A stretch of DNA of 60,306 nucleotides from Scytonema sp. UIC 10036 (GTDB lineage: Bacteria; Cyanobacteriota; Cyanobacteriia; Cyanobacteriales; Nostocaceae): positions 1 through 60,306 of the forward strand of contig NZ_WJFC01000069.1 in assembly GCF_009725235.1 (NCBI RefSeq), written 5' to 3'. Made by a program: the position numbers and the translations under genes. Position 1 is the stretch's first letter, and every line of letters begins with the position of its first letter. The notes below the pieces were generated by a model that did no database searches, was not told where the DNA came from, and worked only from the letters and a program-made list of their open reading frames with translations. Positions 26,801-35,189 of the stretch are shown piece by piece.

Positions 26801-27799
26801 ATGTACTCAGAGCGGGTAGCTTCTTACAAACGACTAGAGGATTTACGAAGGTCAAAACTACTAGTTTATATAACGGGAGATCGACCAGGTTTGGAAACAC
26901 AAATTAATCACGAGGTTCTCGATTATTTTTCCGATCATTTAGAGAAGTTCGCTTCCCAGAAAAAAATCAGTTTGTATTTATATAGTACTGGAGGTGATAT
27001 CTTAGCCGGATGGAGTATTGTTAACTTAATTCGACAATTTTGTGATGAATTTGAAGTAATAGTTCCCTCAAAAGCCAGAAGTACGGCTACGTTAATTACT
27101 CTGGGTGCCGAAAGAATTGTTATGACCAAACAGGCAACACTTGGACCGATAGATCCAAGTGTTACTATTCCTCTCAAGTCTCAGATTTCTGATACTCTAG
27201 AGAGGGCTAAATTTCCAATAAGTGTGGAGGCTGTTGCCGGTTACCTTAACTTGGCAACAGCCGAACTAAATATAAAAAATGAGCAACTCCTAACAAGCAT
27301 ACTTTTAAAACTATCAGACTTAATTCATCCTCTAGCACTAGGTCAGATTTATCGGACAAGATTACAAATACAAGTCCTTGCTGAAAAACTCTTGAAAACT
27401 CACCTAGATGACGAGAATCAAATCGAAAAAATTATCTCTTTTCTCTCTAGCAAATCAGGCAGTCATGACTACACTATTTATAGAAAACAAGCGGCATCTG
27501 AGTTGCATATGCCTATAGAAGAATCTGATGATGAATTAGACAGGATTATCAAAAATATTTACAATGATTTTAGAATAGAGCTAGAGCTCAATTCAAGATA
27601 TAGTCCAAATATATTTCTTGGGGATAATGAGAAAAAAGAGTATTCGTTTACTAGAGCGGCTCTTGAGAGTATCAGCGGTGGCTCTCACAAATTTTTAAGC
27701 CAGGGCGTATTAGAAAAATTACAATTGCCAGCAAAAGCAGAACCGCTTAAGGAAATCAACGATAAAAAAATCTTTGAAGGATGGAAACATGAACAATAA
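26801..27799 (+). CDS. SDH-proteinase / ClpP-fold serine protease-like protein
   Basis: 332 residues. Residues about 18-130 have the ClpP/SppA-like fold of the serine dehydrogenase proteinase family (PF01972-type): a YLYSTGGDILAGWSIVNLIR segment, then VPSKARSTATLITLGAERIV with the candidate nucleophile Ser, and ATLGPIDPS. The C-terminal 150 residues are helical and charged. Most bacterial members are membrane-associated proteases of unknown target, but this one lacks an obvious transmembrane segment. It stands alone between transposase debris and the IS end motif at 27811. The start is the ATG at 26801 after gaagagaa. Confidence 0.7.
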   Translation: MYSERVASYKRLEDLRRSKLLVYITGDRPGLETQINHEVLDYFSDHLEKFASQKKISLYLYSTGGDILAGWSIVNLIRQFCDEFEVIVPSKARSTATLITLGAERIVMTKQATLGPIDPSVTIPLKSQISDTLERAKFPISVEAVAGYLNLATAELNIKNEQLLTSILLKLSDLIHPLALGQIYRTRLQIQVLAEKLLKTHLDDENQIEKIISFLSSKSGSHDYTIYRKQAASELHMPIEESDDELDRIIKNIYNDFRIELELNSRYSPNIFLGDNEKKEYSFTRAALESISGGSHKFLSQGVLEKLQLPAKAEPLKEINDKKIFEGWKHEQ

Positions 27800-27810
27800 T
27801 CGTCTTGAAC

Positions 27811-27836
27811 CCTCCTTCCGCACCCTAAGTGTCACA
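27811..27836 (-). repeat. IS end motif, inverted partner of 11475-11500
   Basis: The reverse complement of these 26 bases equals 11475-11500 with one mismatch (tgtgacacttagggtgcgga is shared). It begins 11 bp after the stop of the protease gene, with no transposase beside it on this side. Confidence 0.7.
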
Positions 27837-27919
27837 AATGTCCCGAAGGGACGAGAGCGCTAAAGCCCAATCGCACAACTCACCAGACATAAATACTCGG
27901 CTATACTCGCAATTTGCCA

Positions 27920-28822
27920 TCATGCTTGTTCTTTTGCCGATGAGATCTGCTGATACTCCTGTTCGTACAGCTGAAGACAAAACTGCACGATTTCCAGATT
28001 CCTGGCGTTGGCTTGGCTGTTGACGATAGATGATAGCTCACCCATCTGTAGCGCCAATTCGGCTAGCCGATCGCAAATCAGACCAAGGCGAGGCAAATCA
28101 CGGGTGGTGCGCTCCTGACCTGCGTAATACAAGTTGTATTCCTGGATGAGTGCGTTAGCTGCCGTTCCCAAACTGGCGATGCGTTCAGCTACGGAAGAAG
28201 CCTGATGCTCCAGTTCAACCATTCCCATCTCTCGGCGCAGGGAAATGAGATTTTCTGCGACTAGCTGAAGGTTAGTGGCGCGCACACCTCCGTCTTCTAG
28301 TGCGTCGAAGGCTGGGTCGGACAACTCGTCGTGAATTTCCTGCAAGTTGTCGATCGCTCGTTGCAGTAACCTTGGTCGGCGCGACAGGCGAGGGTGTCCG
28401 GCAAAGTGTCCCCGGTAAACGGCGAATTGCTCATTGATGCGGTCGGCTAGATATGCGGTGCTTTCTCTGAGGATTTGCGAACCTCGGGTAGCAACAATCG
28501 CCTCCCCTTCGCCCTCGAACAGCGCCAGATCCGCATTGATGCGCGTTTGGAGTGCGGAAATCCGCTCCTGTACTATCGTCTCTATTGTCTCTGCGCTTTC
28601 CCAAAGGGCATCGACACGTTCCTTGAGGTTTAGCAGATGAGCAATGAACTCGTCTAACTGCCTGAGATCTCGTGTAGCTCTGGTTTTAAGTGCGAAGTGG
28701 CGATTGTAACGAGCGACGATGCAATAAAATTCACGCTGTAAGGCGAAGATGCGATCGGATTGCTCAACCGACTCGGTTGTTGTTTTGGAGATAGTAGCAT
28801 TAGATTGGGAAAGTTCTTTCAT
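27920..28822 (-). CDS. Helical protein with three internal repeats
   Basis: About 300 residues from the ATG at 28822. A longer frame begins with a TTG at 28846 inside the preceding gene. It is almost entirely helical. I see three copies of a roughly 42-residue unit marked by an aromatic pair, Arg/Thr-Arg and Leu-rich helix: REFYCIVARYNRHFALKTRA near residue 40, INEQFAVYRGHFAGHPRLSR near 145 and LIQEYNLYYAGQERTTRDLP near 235. The family is not recognised. It has no signal peptide or membrane segment. The start is 17 bp after the stop of the membrane protein gene, so the pair is cotranscribed. They follow the radical-SAM operon on the same strand and may belong to it. Confidence 0.7.
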   Translation of the reverse strand: MKELSQSNATISKTTTESVEQSDRIFALQREFYCIVARYNRHFALKTRATRDLRQLDEFIAHLLNLKERVDALWESAETIETIVQERISALQTRINADLALFEGEGEAIVATRGSQILRESTAYLADRINEQFAVYRGHFAGHPRLSRRPRLLQRAIDNLQEIHDELSDPAFDALEDGGVRATNLQLVAENLISLRREMGMVELEHQASSVAERIASLGTAANALIQEYNLYYAGQERTTRDLPRLGLICDRLAELALQMGELSSIVNSQANARNLEIVQFCLQLYEQEYQQISSAKEQA

Positions 28823-28839
28823 AATTTTCCAGATAGTTA

Positions 28840-29319
28840 TTACCAACTCGTCTTAGCTCGCATTGCAGATTCAATCGCTGTCTTCCAGCTGTTGGGGTCG
28901 CCAACTAGCCAAGCCGCAGCATCTGTTGTCCCTGTTGCAGTTTGAAACTCGACTTTTAGCTCTTGACGACCGAGAACCCGCTTGCCAAGGTGAGAATCGA
29001 CCAGAGAGACGGCTTGAATCTCCACTAGGGGAATGCGGATTTCTTCTCGCGTGATGAACTGACTGAACCATAGCTCCTCCCGCGTTAAGGCTAACACGCC
29101 ATTGCCACGGATTTGACCGCGACCACGCGATTGGAAACCAAAAAAGTTGGCGGTTGTCTCCGATTGCAATATTTGGTCATCGGTGAAGCGTTCGTGTAGG
29201 CGCTGCTGACCAAACTTTTGCATACCCTTGAAAAACACTGAGAACAACAGCCAAAGACTGATGCCCACAATCAGCATGACCCCTGTGGCGATCGCCAATC
29301 CTAACGTTAATCCGTCCAT
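28840..29319 (-). CDS. Membrane-anchored PH/GRAM-like protein
   Basis: About 159 residues from the ATG at 29319. A GTG at 29373 would add 18 residues but has no ribosome site. One transmembrane helix spans about 5-30 (LTLGLAIATGVMLIVGISLW), then a basic linker, then a beta-rich domain (about 65-150) whose GNGVLALTREELWFSQFITR pattern resembles PH-like/GRAM domains of the bPH type. The function is unknown. It lies 179 bp after the radical SAM gene and 17 bp before the helical-repeat gene. Confidence 0.65.
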   Translation of the reverse strand: MDGLTLGLAIATGVMLIVGISLWLLFSVFFKGMQKFGQQRLHERFTDDQILQSETTANFFGFQSRGRGQIRGNGVLALTREELWFSQFITREEIRIPLVEIQAVSLVDSHLGKRVLGRQELKVEFQTATGTTDAAAWLVGDPNSWKTAIESAMRAKTSW

Positions 29320-29498
29320 AAGCTTTACCCGATCTCTGTTCAAAACTGTACCAATTAAATTCGCATCCAGCACCTGAAAGTGTCACATTTAAAGTTTTGG
29401 GGGACTGGGGACTGGAAAGAGTTTTCTGACAAAGTTTAAATATTCCCAATCACCAATCCCTAAAAAATCGATTGTGCTAGTCCTTGGGTGTTCACGGC

Positions 29499-31472
29499 TT
29501 AAGTAATGCCTACCACCTCAGGTTTGTTTTTACTGGCAGACAATTGGTTAGCTGGTTCCTTGGCAAACTGGCACCGCCGGAACTCAAAGGGCGGATCAAC
29601 TGTTCCTATGGCTAGGGCAATGCCGAGGTAAAAGCGTTCGTCGCCAAGCGCTAATTCAGCGTTGATAAATCGCTCCAAGATAGTTTCAACTTGCGCTGGG
29701 GTTAGAGATTCTGCTGGAGTTCCCTGAAGCTGTTTGAGTACCTGCTTTAAGGTAATCGGGCTGTCAATCGCTTGATAGACGCTGGCTTCAGCAGCGTTAA
29801 ATGTCCAGATTGTCTGGCGACCCCAGCGCGTATCTTCAACCAACAGCCCGCCGTCTGGTGCAGAATAATATGTGAGTTGGGGCAATGTGAGGGCTTCCCG
29901 CCAGATGCGAATCCATTCCAGGACTGCCGCCACTACCCCGTCAAAAACCTCATCGGCAAGAGTGTCTTTCCACTGAGCCTCGAAGTAGTAGGCAACGCGG
30001 GATAGATTGATGCGATCGCTCGGAAACAGCCCTGCATACCAAGTACTGGGCTGGATATTTTCCATCCAGCGCTCCCGATCGTTGAAATAGGGACTGAACC
30101 GATGGCACTCAATTTTGGGAGAACCCCCCGCAGGCGGCACCAAATGCACAAGTTTACGAATCCATTCCTCCATCTGGGTGTAGTCTTCCTGCCTCTCACC
30201 GGGAAAGCGAATCAGGTTATTCCAGTTGACAAGAACACCGTACTCGCGGCAGCACTTCATGAAGAACACGTTCTGCAAAGCAGTGGTTCCTTTATTCATC
30301 AGCCGCAGCAAGTGGTTGGAGAGGCTTTCAATACCGGGTTGTACGCAACTAATCCCGGCATCCGCTATTGCCTTAATTTGTTCCCGTGTTAAAGTAACTC
30401 GTACCTCGTAGAACAGTTGCAAATCCTTGCCGAAGGGCTTTTCTTTGAGAATGGGCAGCAAATCCTGAAAATAGGTGGTTTGTAGGATATTATCTGTAGC
30501 ACGGTAGGCGCGGGCTAGCGGGTAGCGTTTAGCAAAGCTATCGAAGGTACGCAAGACAGTTTGGGCAGACTTAGCGCGGTAGGTCATGCCATCGCCATTT
30601 AGACCGCAGAAGGTACAGTGGCGCTTCTGTCCCCACCAACAGCCACGGGAACTTTCATAGGGGAGAAACAGTAGTTGCTGCCACTGGGGAGAGTTGGTTA
30701 AACCCACTGCCGTCGCATCGGTGAAGAAGTCGTCGAAATTCGGCGGGGGTAAGGAGTCGAGGACTTCAGCGCTTACCGGTTGGTACGGTGCAGCGACCTT
30801 AACTTCGTTGCTGCCGTGCCGATAGAGGATGCCTTGCAAACCTTCTGGAGGACGATTTTCGAGGAGTGCCTGAAACAAGGAGACGATCGCATCATCGGTT
30901 TCGCCGACGGATACAGCATCGATCCAAGGTATCTTGCGGATCAGTTCGTCGCCCATTTCGTCGTGAAAGCAGGCACCCCCGTAAAGAAGCTTAACATCAG
31001 GGAACACCTGCTTGAGTAGTCGCCCTAGTGCCAAAGAGGCAATAGTTTGGAAAAAGGTACAGCTAAAAGCGACTACTTTCACCTCGCCCGCAGCGCGGAT
31101 GCGTTCCACGCATTCCCATAAGAAAGCGGGCACGATTTGCTCGCGAATCAAGCGCAACCAGGCTTTGGAGTCAGGGACTTTGGGAATCGACCCCAGTTCT
31201 TCACCGCATAATTCGATGAATTTGTCAACTGAAGGACCAAACGGTTGCTGCCAAGCCTGTTCGGCAAACAGCCACTCGCCCACCTGAGTGTGTACCCCTT
31301 TGAATAAGGCAATAGTTTCGTAAGCCCCAAAGCCGATGCGTTGAGCAAAGTGCAGGTTGAAGTGATGGACGCGGCAAGGCAAATCAGCCTCAGCTAACTG
31401 CGCTTTAAATAGTCCCAAAGCTAGGGGAGGATGGGTGATCGAGCCGAAGGGCATGTATATTAAGTGAATCAT
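29499..31472 (-). CDS. RiPP-maturation-type radical SAM protein (rSAM_ocin_1-like)
   Basis: 657 residues from the ATG at 31472, which has an AGGTGG ribosome site in the 7-bp gap after the upstream stop. The longer open frame to 31748 merely reads the cysteine-tail repeats out of frame. Residues 1-200 are a B12-binding-like N-terminal domain (opening MIHLIYMPFGSITHPPLALG). The radical SAM cluster motif is the unusual C-x7-C-x2-C at Cys278, Cys286 and Cys289 (SSRGCWWGQKRHCTFCGLNG), characteristic of 'RiPP maturation radical SAM protein 1'. The C-terminal 150 residues are a RiPP-type recognition/variable region. Family members modify ribosomal peptides, several as C-methyltransferases. The obvious substrate is the cysteine-rich protein encoded just upstream. 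Confidence 0.88.
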   Translation of the reverse strand: MIHLIYMPFGSITHPPLALGLFKAQLAEADLPCRVHHFNLHFAQRIGFGAYETIALFKGVHTQVGEWLFAEQAWQQPFGPSVDKFIELCGEELGSIPKVPDSKAWLRLIREQIVPAFLWECVERIRAAGEVKVVAFSCTFFQTIASLALGRLLKQVFPDVKLLYGGACFHDEMGDELIRKIPWIDAVSVGETDDAIVSLFQALLENRPPEGLQGILYRHGSNEVKVAAPYQPVSAEVLDSLPPPNFDDFFTDATAVGLTNSPQWQQLLFLPYESSRGCWWGQKRHCTFCGLNGDGMTYRAKSAQTVLRTFDSFAKRYPLARAYRATDNILQTTYFQDLLPILKEKPFGKDLQLFYEVRVTLTREQIKAIADAGISCVQPGIESLSNHLLRLMNKGTTALQNVFFMKCCREYGVLVNWNNLIRFPGERQEDYTQMEEWIRKLVHLVPPAGGSPKIECHRFSPYFNDRERWMENIQPSTWYAGLFPSDRINLSRVAYYFEAQWKDTLADEVFDGVVAAVLEWIRIWREALTLPQLTYYSAPDGGLLVEDTRWGRQTIWTFNAAEASVYQAIDSPITLKQVLKQLQGTPAESLTPAQVETILERFINAELALGDERFYLGIALAIGTVDPPFEFRRCQFAKEPANQLSASKNKPEVVGIT

Positions 31473-31479
31473 AGCCACC

Positions 31480-33681
31480 TCAAATACCGGGGATAATGGG
31501 GATGATGTCGATAGCGCAAGCATCAGCAGCACAGGCATCCGCCGGACAGATATCGATGGCACAAACGTTAGCACCACAAGCGTTGGCACCACAAGCACCA
31601 ATGCCTCCGACATCTGCCCCACAAGCCTCTGCTCCCGATCCCTCTGTACCACAGGCGGCTGCGCTACAGGCATCTCCGCCACAGGCGGCTGCGCCACAGG
31701 CGGCTGCGCCACAGGCGGCTGCGCCACAGGCGGCTGCGCCACAGGCATCCGCGCCGCAAACCCCTATACCCCCTAGTGCTAAACCGCAAGCCCCTACACC
31801 CCCGACATCTGTACCACAGACATCTGCGCCGCAGACACCAGCACCGAGAAAATCCTGACCACACACCGCTACGCCAGCGGCGGCTGCACCACAGGCCGAG
31901 ACTAGGCTACCCTCAAGACCGCAGGCGGCTGCGCCACAAACATCAGCAACACAAACATTCGCATACCCTGCTGCTGCGCCACAGGCGGCTGCCCCGCAGA
32001 TATCGTTGGGACAAGCCTCTAGACCGCACACGGAAGTCGCCCTAGATTCACTGGGAGTGTTTTGAGGTTTTGTATCGGTGTCTATCCTCCACGTCTCCCA
32101 CCACCCAATCTTGTCCGCAACTGCTCCCACCGTCCAGTCGCCTTCCCCATCCCTGGCCTGCAGATACTTATTATTAGCAAGTGCACGCACCGCAATCTCA
32201 TCCCCCTGGGAAACAAACGTATTGCTTTCGGTAACACCTGCCCGCACGATGACGAACTTCTCCGAAGAATCTCCTACGCTGTCTGCCGTGGCAAATACGT
32301 TTCCTTGAGCATCGCCGCTGAGATACCTATTTGTGTGATTACTTTTTAGGGCGATGATATCTCCATAGCTCACTATACCGTTGTGCTTTGTATCCCCAGC
32401 ACGCCATATTGTGAATTTTTCCCAAGTTTCATTCCGAGGCTGTTGGTCGATACCGCCGTCTTCCATTGCTGACATCCAGCGACCATGATAGGACTTGAGG
32501 GAGATGGTGTCTCCAAAGTTGAGGACGTTATTGGGAATGACGACTCCTAAAGCTTTAATGATGATACTAGAGACTTTGTCATTCGCTAGAAAGTCATCTG
32601 GGTAGCTGTATTCACGTAAGTCGGGGACATCTTCATTAAACACCCAGCTGCGCCCAGTGAAGTCGGAGTGTTCGTATAGAGTTACCAACAGACCTGATGG
32701 CACTTTCATGGACGAGATTATATCGTTCCAATTGATATCCAAGTCTCCTGTGCCCAGTAATAGCCATTCCTGTAAAATGTCCAACGGAGAGCCGCCTATG
32801 TGGGTGAGATCGTATTTTCCAATGCCCAGAATCAGTTTTTTGCCATTGTAATTTGTGTGTTCATAGAACGTAGCGACCTCTTCAACCAGAATCGCGGAAG
32901 TCTGATCGTTGTAGAAGTTAGCGTTGGTAGATAAATCATAGTCACAGGCAACCATCCACTTATCGCCCTTGAAGTTCGCATTCTCGTACATGATTACCCG
33001 CAGACCTTCAGGAACTCTCACGGAGCTGATCTGATCGTTACCAAACTCTAGATCCCCCATGTTGTAGGTACCTAGACCCAGTTCTTGACTTGGCGAAATG
33101 AAATTAGCATTTTGGTATACAGTCGCTTTTTTCTCAAACAAAGCTCCATCAGGAAGGGAGGTCACTTCGCTCAGAAGCCATTTTTGGTTATCGCTATCGC
33201 GATTGGGAAACTGCTGGATCACAGTTCCTTCCTCCTTTGAGCTAGCGTAAACGTCAATTACTTTGCCGCTGTTGACGTTTTCAATCCGATAGACTCCCCG
33301 ATCCAGCTCTATCAGCCTCCATTTTTGATTGGAACTGCCAACCCAATCATTCGTAATGAGCTGGACTTCATCGGCGGTACTGCTATCTGGAACTTCCAAG
33401 ACCTTTTGGTTAGCCACACATTCAATCTTGCAGGTGCCTTTGAGATAATAGTTGCCATTAGCGTATTGGCCGTCCTCTAACGGGACAATTTTCCACCGTT
33501 GGGAGTCACTTTCCGTCCATTTCTCTTGAGTGATTTTTCCATCCAAGTTTTGGGTAACGACTAACTTACTTGAGACAGACGTGATTACATAAGTTCGGTC
33601 AACATTTGGACGAGCATTGCTCCGATAAAATAAAGGAGAATTCCCGGCATGGTTCACAAGCGGTTTCACTAGGTACTGCAT
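31480..33681 (-). CDS. Putative radical-SAM substrate: lectin/crystallin domains plus Cys-pentad tail
   Basis: 733 residues with a strong ribosome site (gaggagag) before the ATG at 33681. Residues about 27-172 are a ricin-type beta-trefoil with three QxW-like marks (SQRWKI, NQKWRL, NQKWLL). Residues about 187-375 contain four beta/gamma-crystallin-like Greek keys (for example VIMYENANFKGDKWMV, TFYEHTNYNGKKLIL, TLYEHSDFTGRSWVF). Residues about 380-540 form a fascin/trefoil-like domain of three GD.I.L(K/R) units. From Cys552 to the end there are 27 cysteines, every interval being 5 or 10 residues, with consensus C-G-A-(D/A/N)-(A/V). No classical leader (Nif11, NHLP) or signal peptide is present. 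Flanked on both sides by radical SAM maturases, the tail is the likely modified core. Alternatively the tail is a pentapeptide-repeat-like beta-helix. Confidence 0.85.
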   Translation of the reverse strand: MQYLVKPLVNHAGNSPLFYRSNARPNVDRTYVITSVSSKLVVTQNLDGKITQEKWTESDSQRWKIVPLEDGQYANGNYYLKGTCKIECVANQKVLEVPDSSTADEVQLITNDWVGSSNQKWRLIELDRGVYRIENVNSGKVIDVYASSKEEGTVIQQFPNRDSDNQKWLLSEVTSLPDGALFEKKATVYQNANFISPSQELGLGTYNMGDLEFGNDQISSVRVPEGLRVIMYENANFKGDKWMVACDYDLSTNANFYNDQTSAILVEEVATFYEHTNYNGKKLILGIGKYDLTHIGGSPLDILQEWLLLGTGDLDINWNDIISSMKVPSGLLVTLYEHSDFTGRSWVFNEDVPDLREYSYPDDFLANDKVSSIIIKALGVVIPNNVLNFGDTISLKSYHGRWMSAMEDGGIDQQPRNETWEKFTIWRAGDTKHNGIVSYGDIIALKSNHTNRYLSGDAQGNVFATADSVGDSSEKFVIVRAGVTESNTFVSQGDEIAVRALANNKYLQARDGEGDWTVGAVADKIGWWETWRIDTDTKPQNTPSESRATSVCGLEACPNDICGAAACGAAAGYANVCVADVCGAAACGLEGSLVSACGAAAAGVAVCGQDFLGAGVCGADVCGTDVGGVGACGLALGGIGVCGADACGAAACGAAACGAAACGAAACGGDACSAAACGTEGSGAEACGADVGGIGACGANACGANVCAIDICPADACAADACAIDIIPIIPGI
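31640..31760 (-). repeat. 15-bp tandem repeat in the substrate gene
   Basis: The unit ggcggctgcgccaca is repeated nearly perfectly from about 31674 to 31745, with degenerate copies on both sides. It encodes consecutive Cys-Gly-Ala-Ala-Ala pentads. The near-identity at the DNA level suggests recent expansion by slippage, so copy number may vary between strains. Confidence 0.85.
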
Positions 33682-33740
33682 AAAACTCTCTCCTCATTAG
33701 AATGGGATCATAAATCTCAAAAGTTGTGCGTTCTAGCCCA

Positions 33741-35189
33741 CTACTTGGCAGCCAATGCGTACATAGCTTCCATCTTGTCTGGCAATGCTTGACCGGGCAG
33801 ATACACATCAGCACATAGTTCAGATGGTTCGGTCTTAATCATTTCCGGGTCATAATCATCGGTGGTAATCGCGCCCATCTTCACCGCCCGTAACACCAGC
33901 CGTTCTTTGATGTTGTACTTCCAACTCGGACACGGCAACACTGCCGCCTCGCCACGGGTTTCTTGGGAGTGGATGAATTTGTAAGCACACGCCCCCGAAC
34001 AGTTGGGCAAAATTTTGCAGTTGCGGCAGGTGTCGTTAACAAAGGGCGTCCAGTCCATCCACTGCTGTGTTTTTTCATTCTGGACAACTGCTTTCATGTT
34101 GAAGATGCTGCCCACGGCGTGTTGAGGAAAAGTTACCGTGTCCCAACACTTGTGGATATCTCCAGAGGGCGTAATCACAAAAGCATTGGGTCGTACTGCC
34201 CCGCAGACACCGTGGAATCTTGGTGGATAAGGCAGCGACACCAGCCCCTTCTCAAAGGCATACCAGTACAAATCTGATTCTAAGGTTCCGTATTGCTGCT
34301 TAGTCATGCAGACGCTGGCAACGTTGTGGCAGCCTTCAGTCATCGCCTCTACTGGTGCAAAGTACATGCGAACAGTCTGGCGATTGCCAAACCCCATGGA
34401 CGCGAGATGGTCGATTAAGCCTCGAATACGGTCTTGATTACGGTGGTCAATGTTGACTCGAATCGAGAAGGGTATAGGTACGCTATTGACAATCTCGTGC
34501 AGGTTCTGGGTAATACTGTCAAAGGAGGGCTTGCCTGACAGCAGCACACGGCGCAAGTCGTGGTCTTCGCGAGCACCGTCCAACGTCACCTGCACCGTCT
34601 TCAACCTTCGCACGTACAGCGATTTGGCTACCTCGACGTTGAGCCGATAGCCATTGGTGACCATCATGGCGTCGTACTTGATGCCACGAGCATCGCACAA
34701 ACCAATGAAGCGGTCGGAAAGCGCTTCAATAATCTTCAACTGAAGCAAAGGCTCGCCGCCGTACCAGGCAACGTGCAAGTGATTAATGTTGGGAACGGAA
34801 CGCTCAACCAAAGCGACAATCGCGTCCTGCACCTCCTGGCTCATAGTTTGGCTGGGCTTATTCTGTCCCTGGAAGCAGTAGTCACAGCCAAAGTTGCACG
34901 CTAGAGTAGGCGCGATAGTGAGAATCATCGCTCGTTCGTTGAAGCGATGGGCGTTGTATTGTTCCTCTAGAAGTGCTAACTCATCAAAGTAATTGGCAAC
35001 TAAATAGCCGCCCTGAATGAGCTGGCGCACCGTTGGATCGGCAAGATTGGGAGCTTTGCCACTTGCAACAAATTGATACATTTCTTGTTCGTGCTTCTCC
35101 CACAAAGCAAATCCGCCAGTAAAGCCGTTGTAAGCCAGTAGGCGACCTTGACAGAGGGGGATAAATATGTTGTATCGGCTAGGTTTCAT
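33741..35189 (-). CDS. Radical SAM/SPASM peptide maturase
   Basis: 482 residues. Residues about 1-75 resemble a RiPP recognition (PqqD-like) element. The radical SAM motif C-x3-C-x2-C is at Cys98, Cys102 and Cys105 (LACNFGCDYCFQG), with YGGEPLL as the SAM-binding GGE. The SPASM domain is complete: VCGAVRPNAFVITPSGDIHK followed by Cys, then C-x2-C-x5-C-x3-C (CRNCKILPNCSGAC) and a last Cys in LPCPS. It therefore carries two auxiliary [4Fe-4S] clusters and belongs with anaerobic sulfatase maturase-like and sactipeptide/thioether maturases. It is the first gene of the operon, 59 bp upstream of the cysteine-tail protein, whose Cys residues are plausible sites for thioether formation. Confidence 0.9.
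   Translation of the reverse strand: MKPSRYNIFIPLCQGRLLAYNGFTGGFALWEKHEQEMYQFVASGKAPNLADPTVRQLIQGGYLVANYFDELALLEEQYNAHRFNERAMILTIAPTLACNFGCDYCFQGQNKPSQTMSQEVQDAIVALVERSVPNINHLHVAWYGGEPLLQLKIIEALSDRFIGLCDARGIKYDAMMVTNGYRLNVEVAKSLYVRRLKTVQVTLDGAREDHDLRRVLLSGKPSFDSITQNLHEIVNSVPIPFSIRVNIDHRNQDRIRGLIDHLASMGFGNRQTVRMYFAPVEAMTEGCHNVASVCMTKQQYGTLESDLYWYAFEKGLVSLPYPPRFHGVCGAVRPNAFVITPSGDIHKCWDTVTFPQHAVGSIFNMKAVVQNEKTQQWMDWTPFVNDTCRNCKILPNCSGACAYKFIHSQETRGEAAVLPCPSWKYNIKERLVLRAVKMGAITTDDYDPEMIKTEPSELCADVYLPGQALPDKMEAMYALAAK

Noticed and set aside
31473..31748. N-terminal extension of the radical SAM gene (Pro-Val-Ala-Gln repeats)
   Set aside because: It reads the tail repeats of the preceding gene out of frame. 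The ATG at 31472 has its own ribosome site and starts the family homology.
31496..31858. Plus-strand open frame rich in Pro-Gln-Ala repeats
   Set aside because: It is the antisense shadow of the cysteine-pentad tail. The 15-bp repeat keeps several frames open, and the minus-strand frame has the ribosome site and domain homology.
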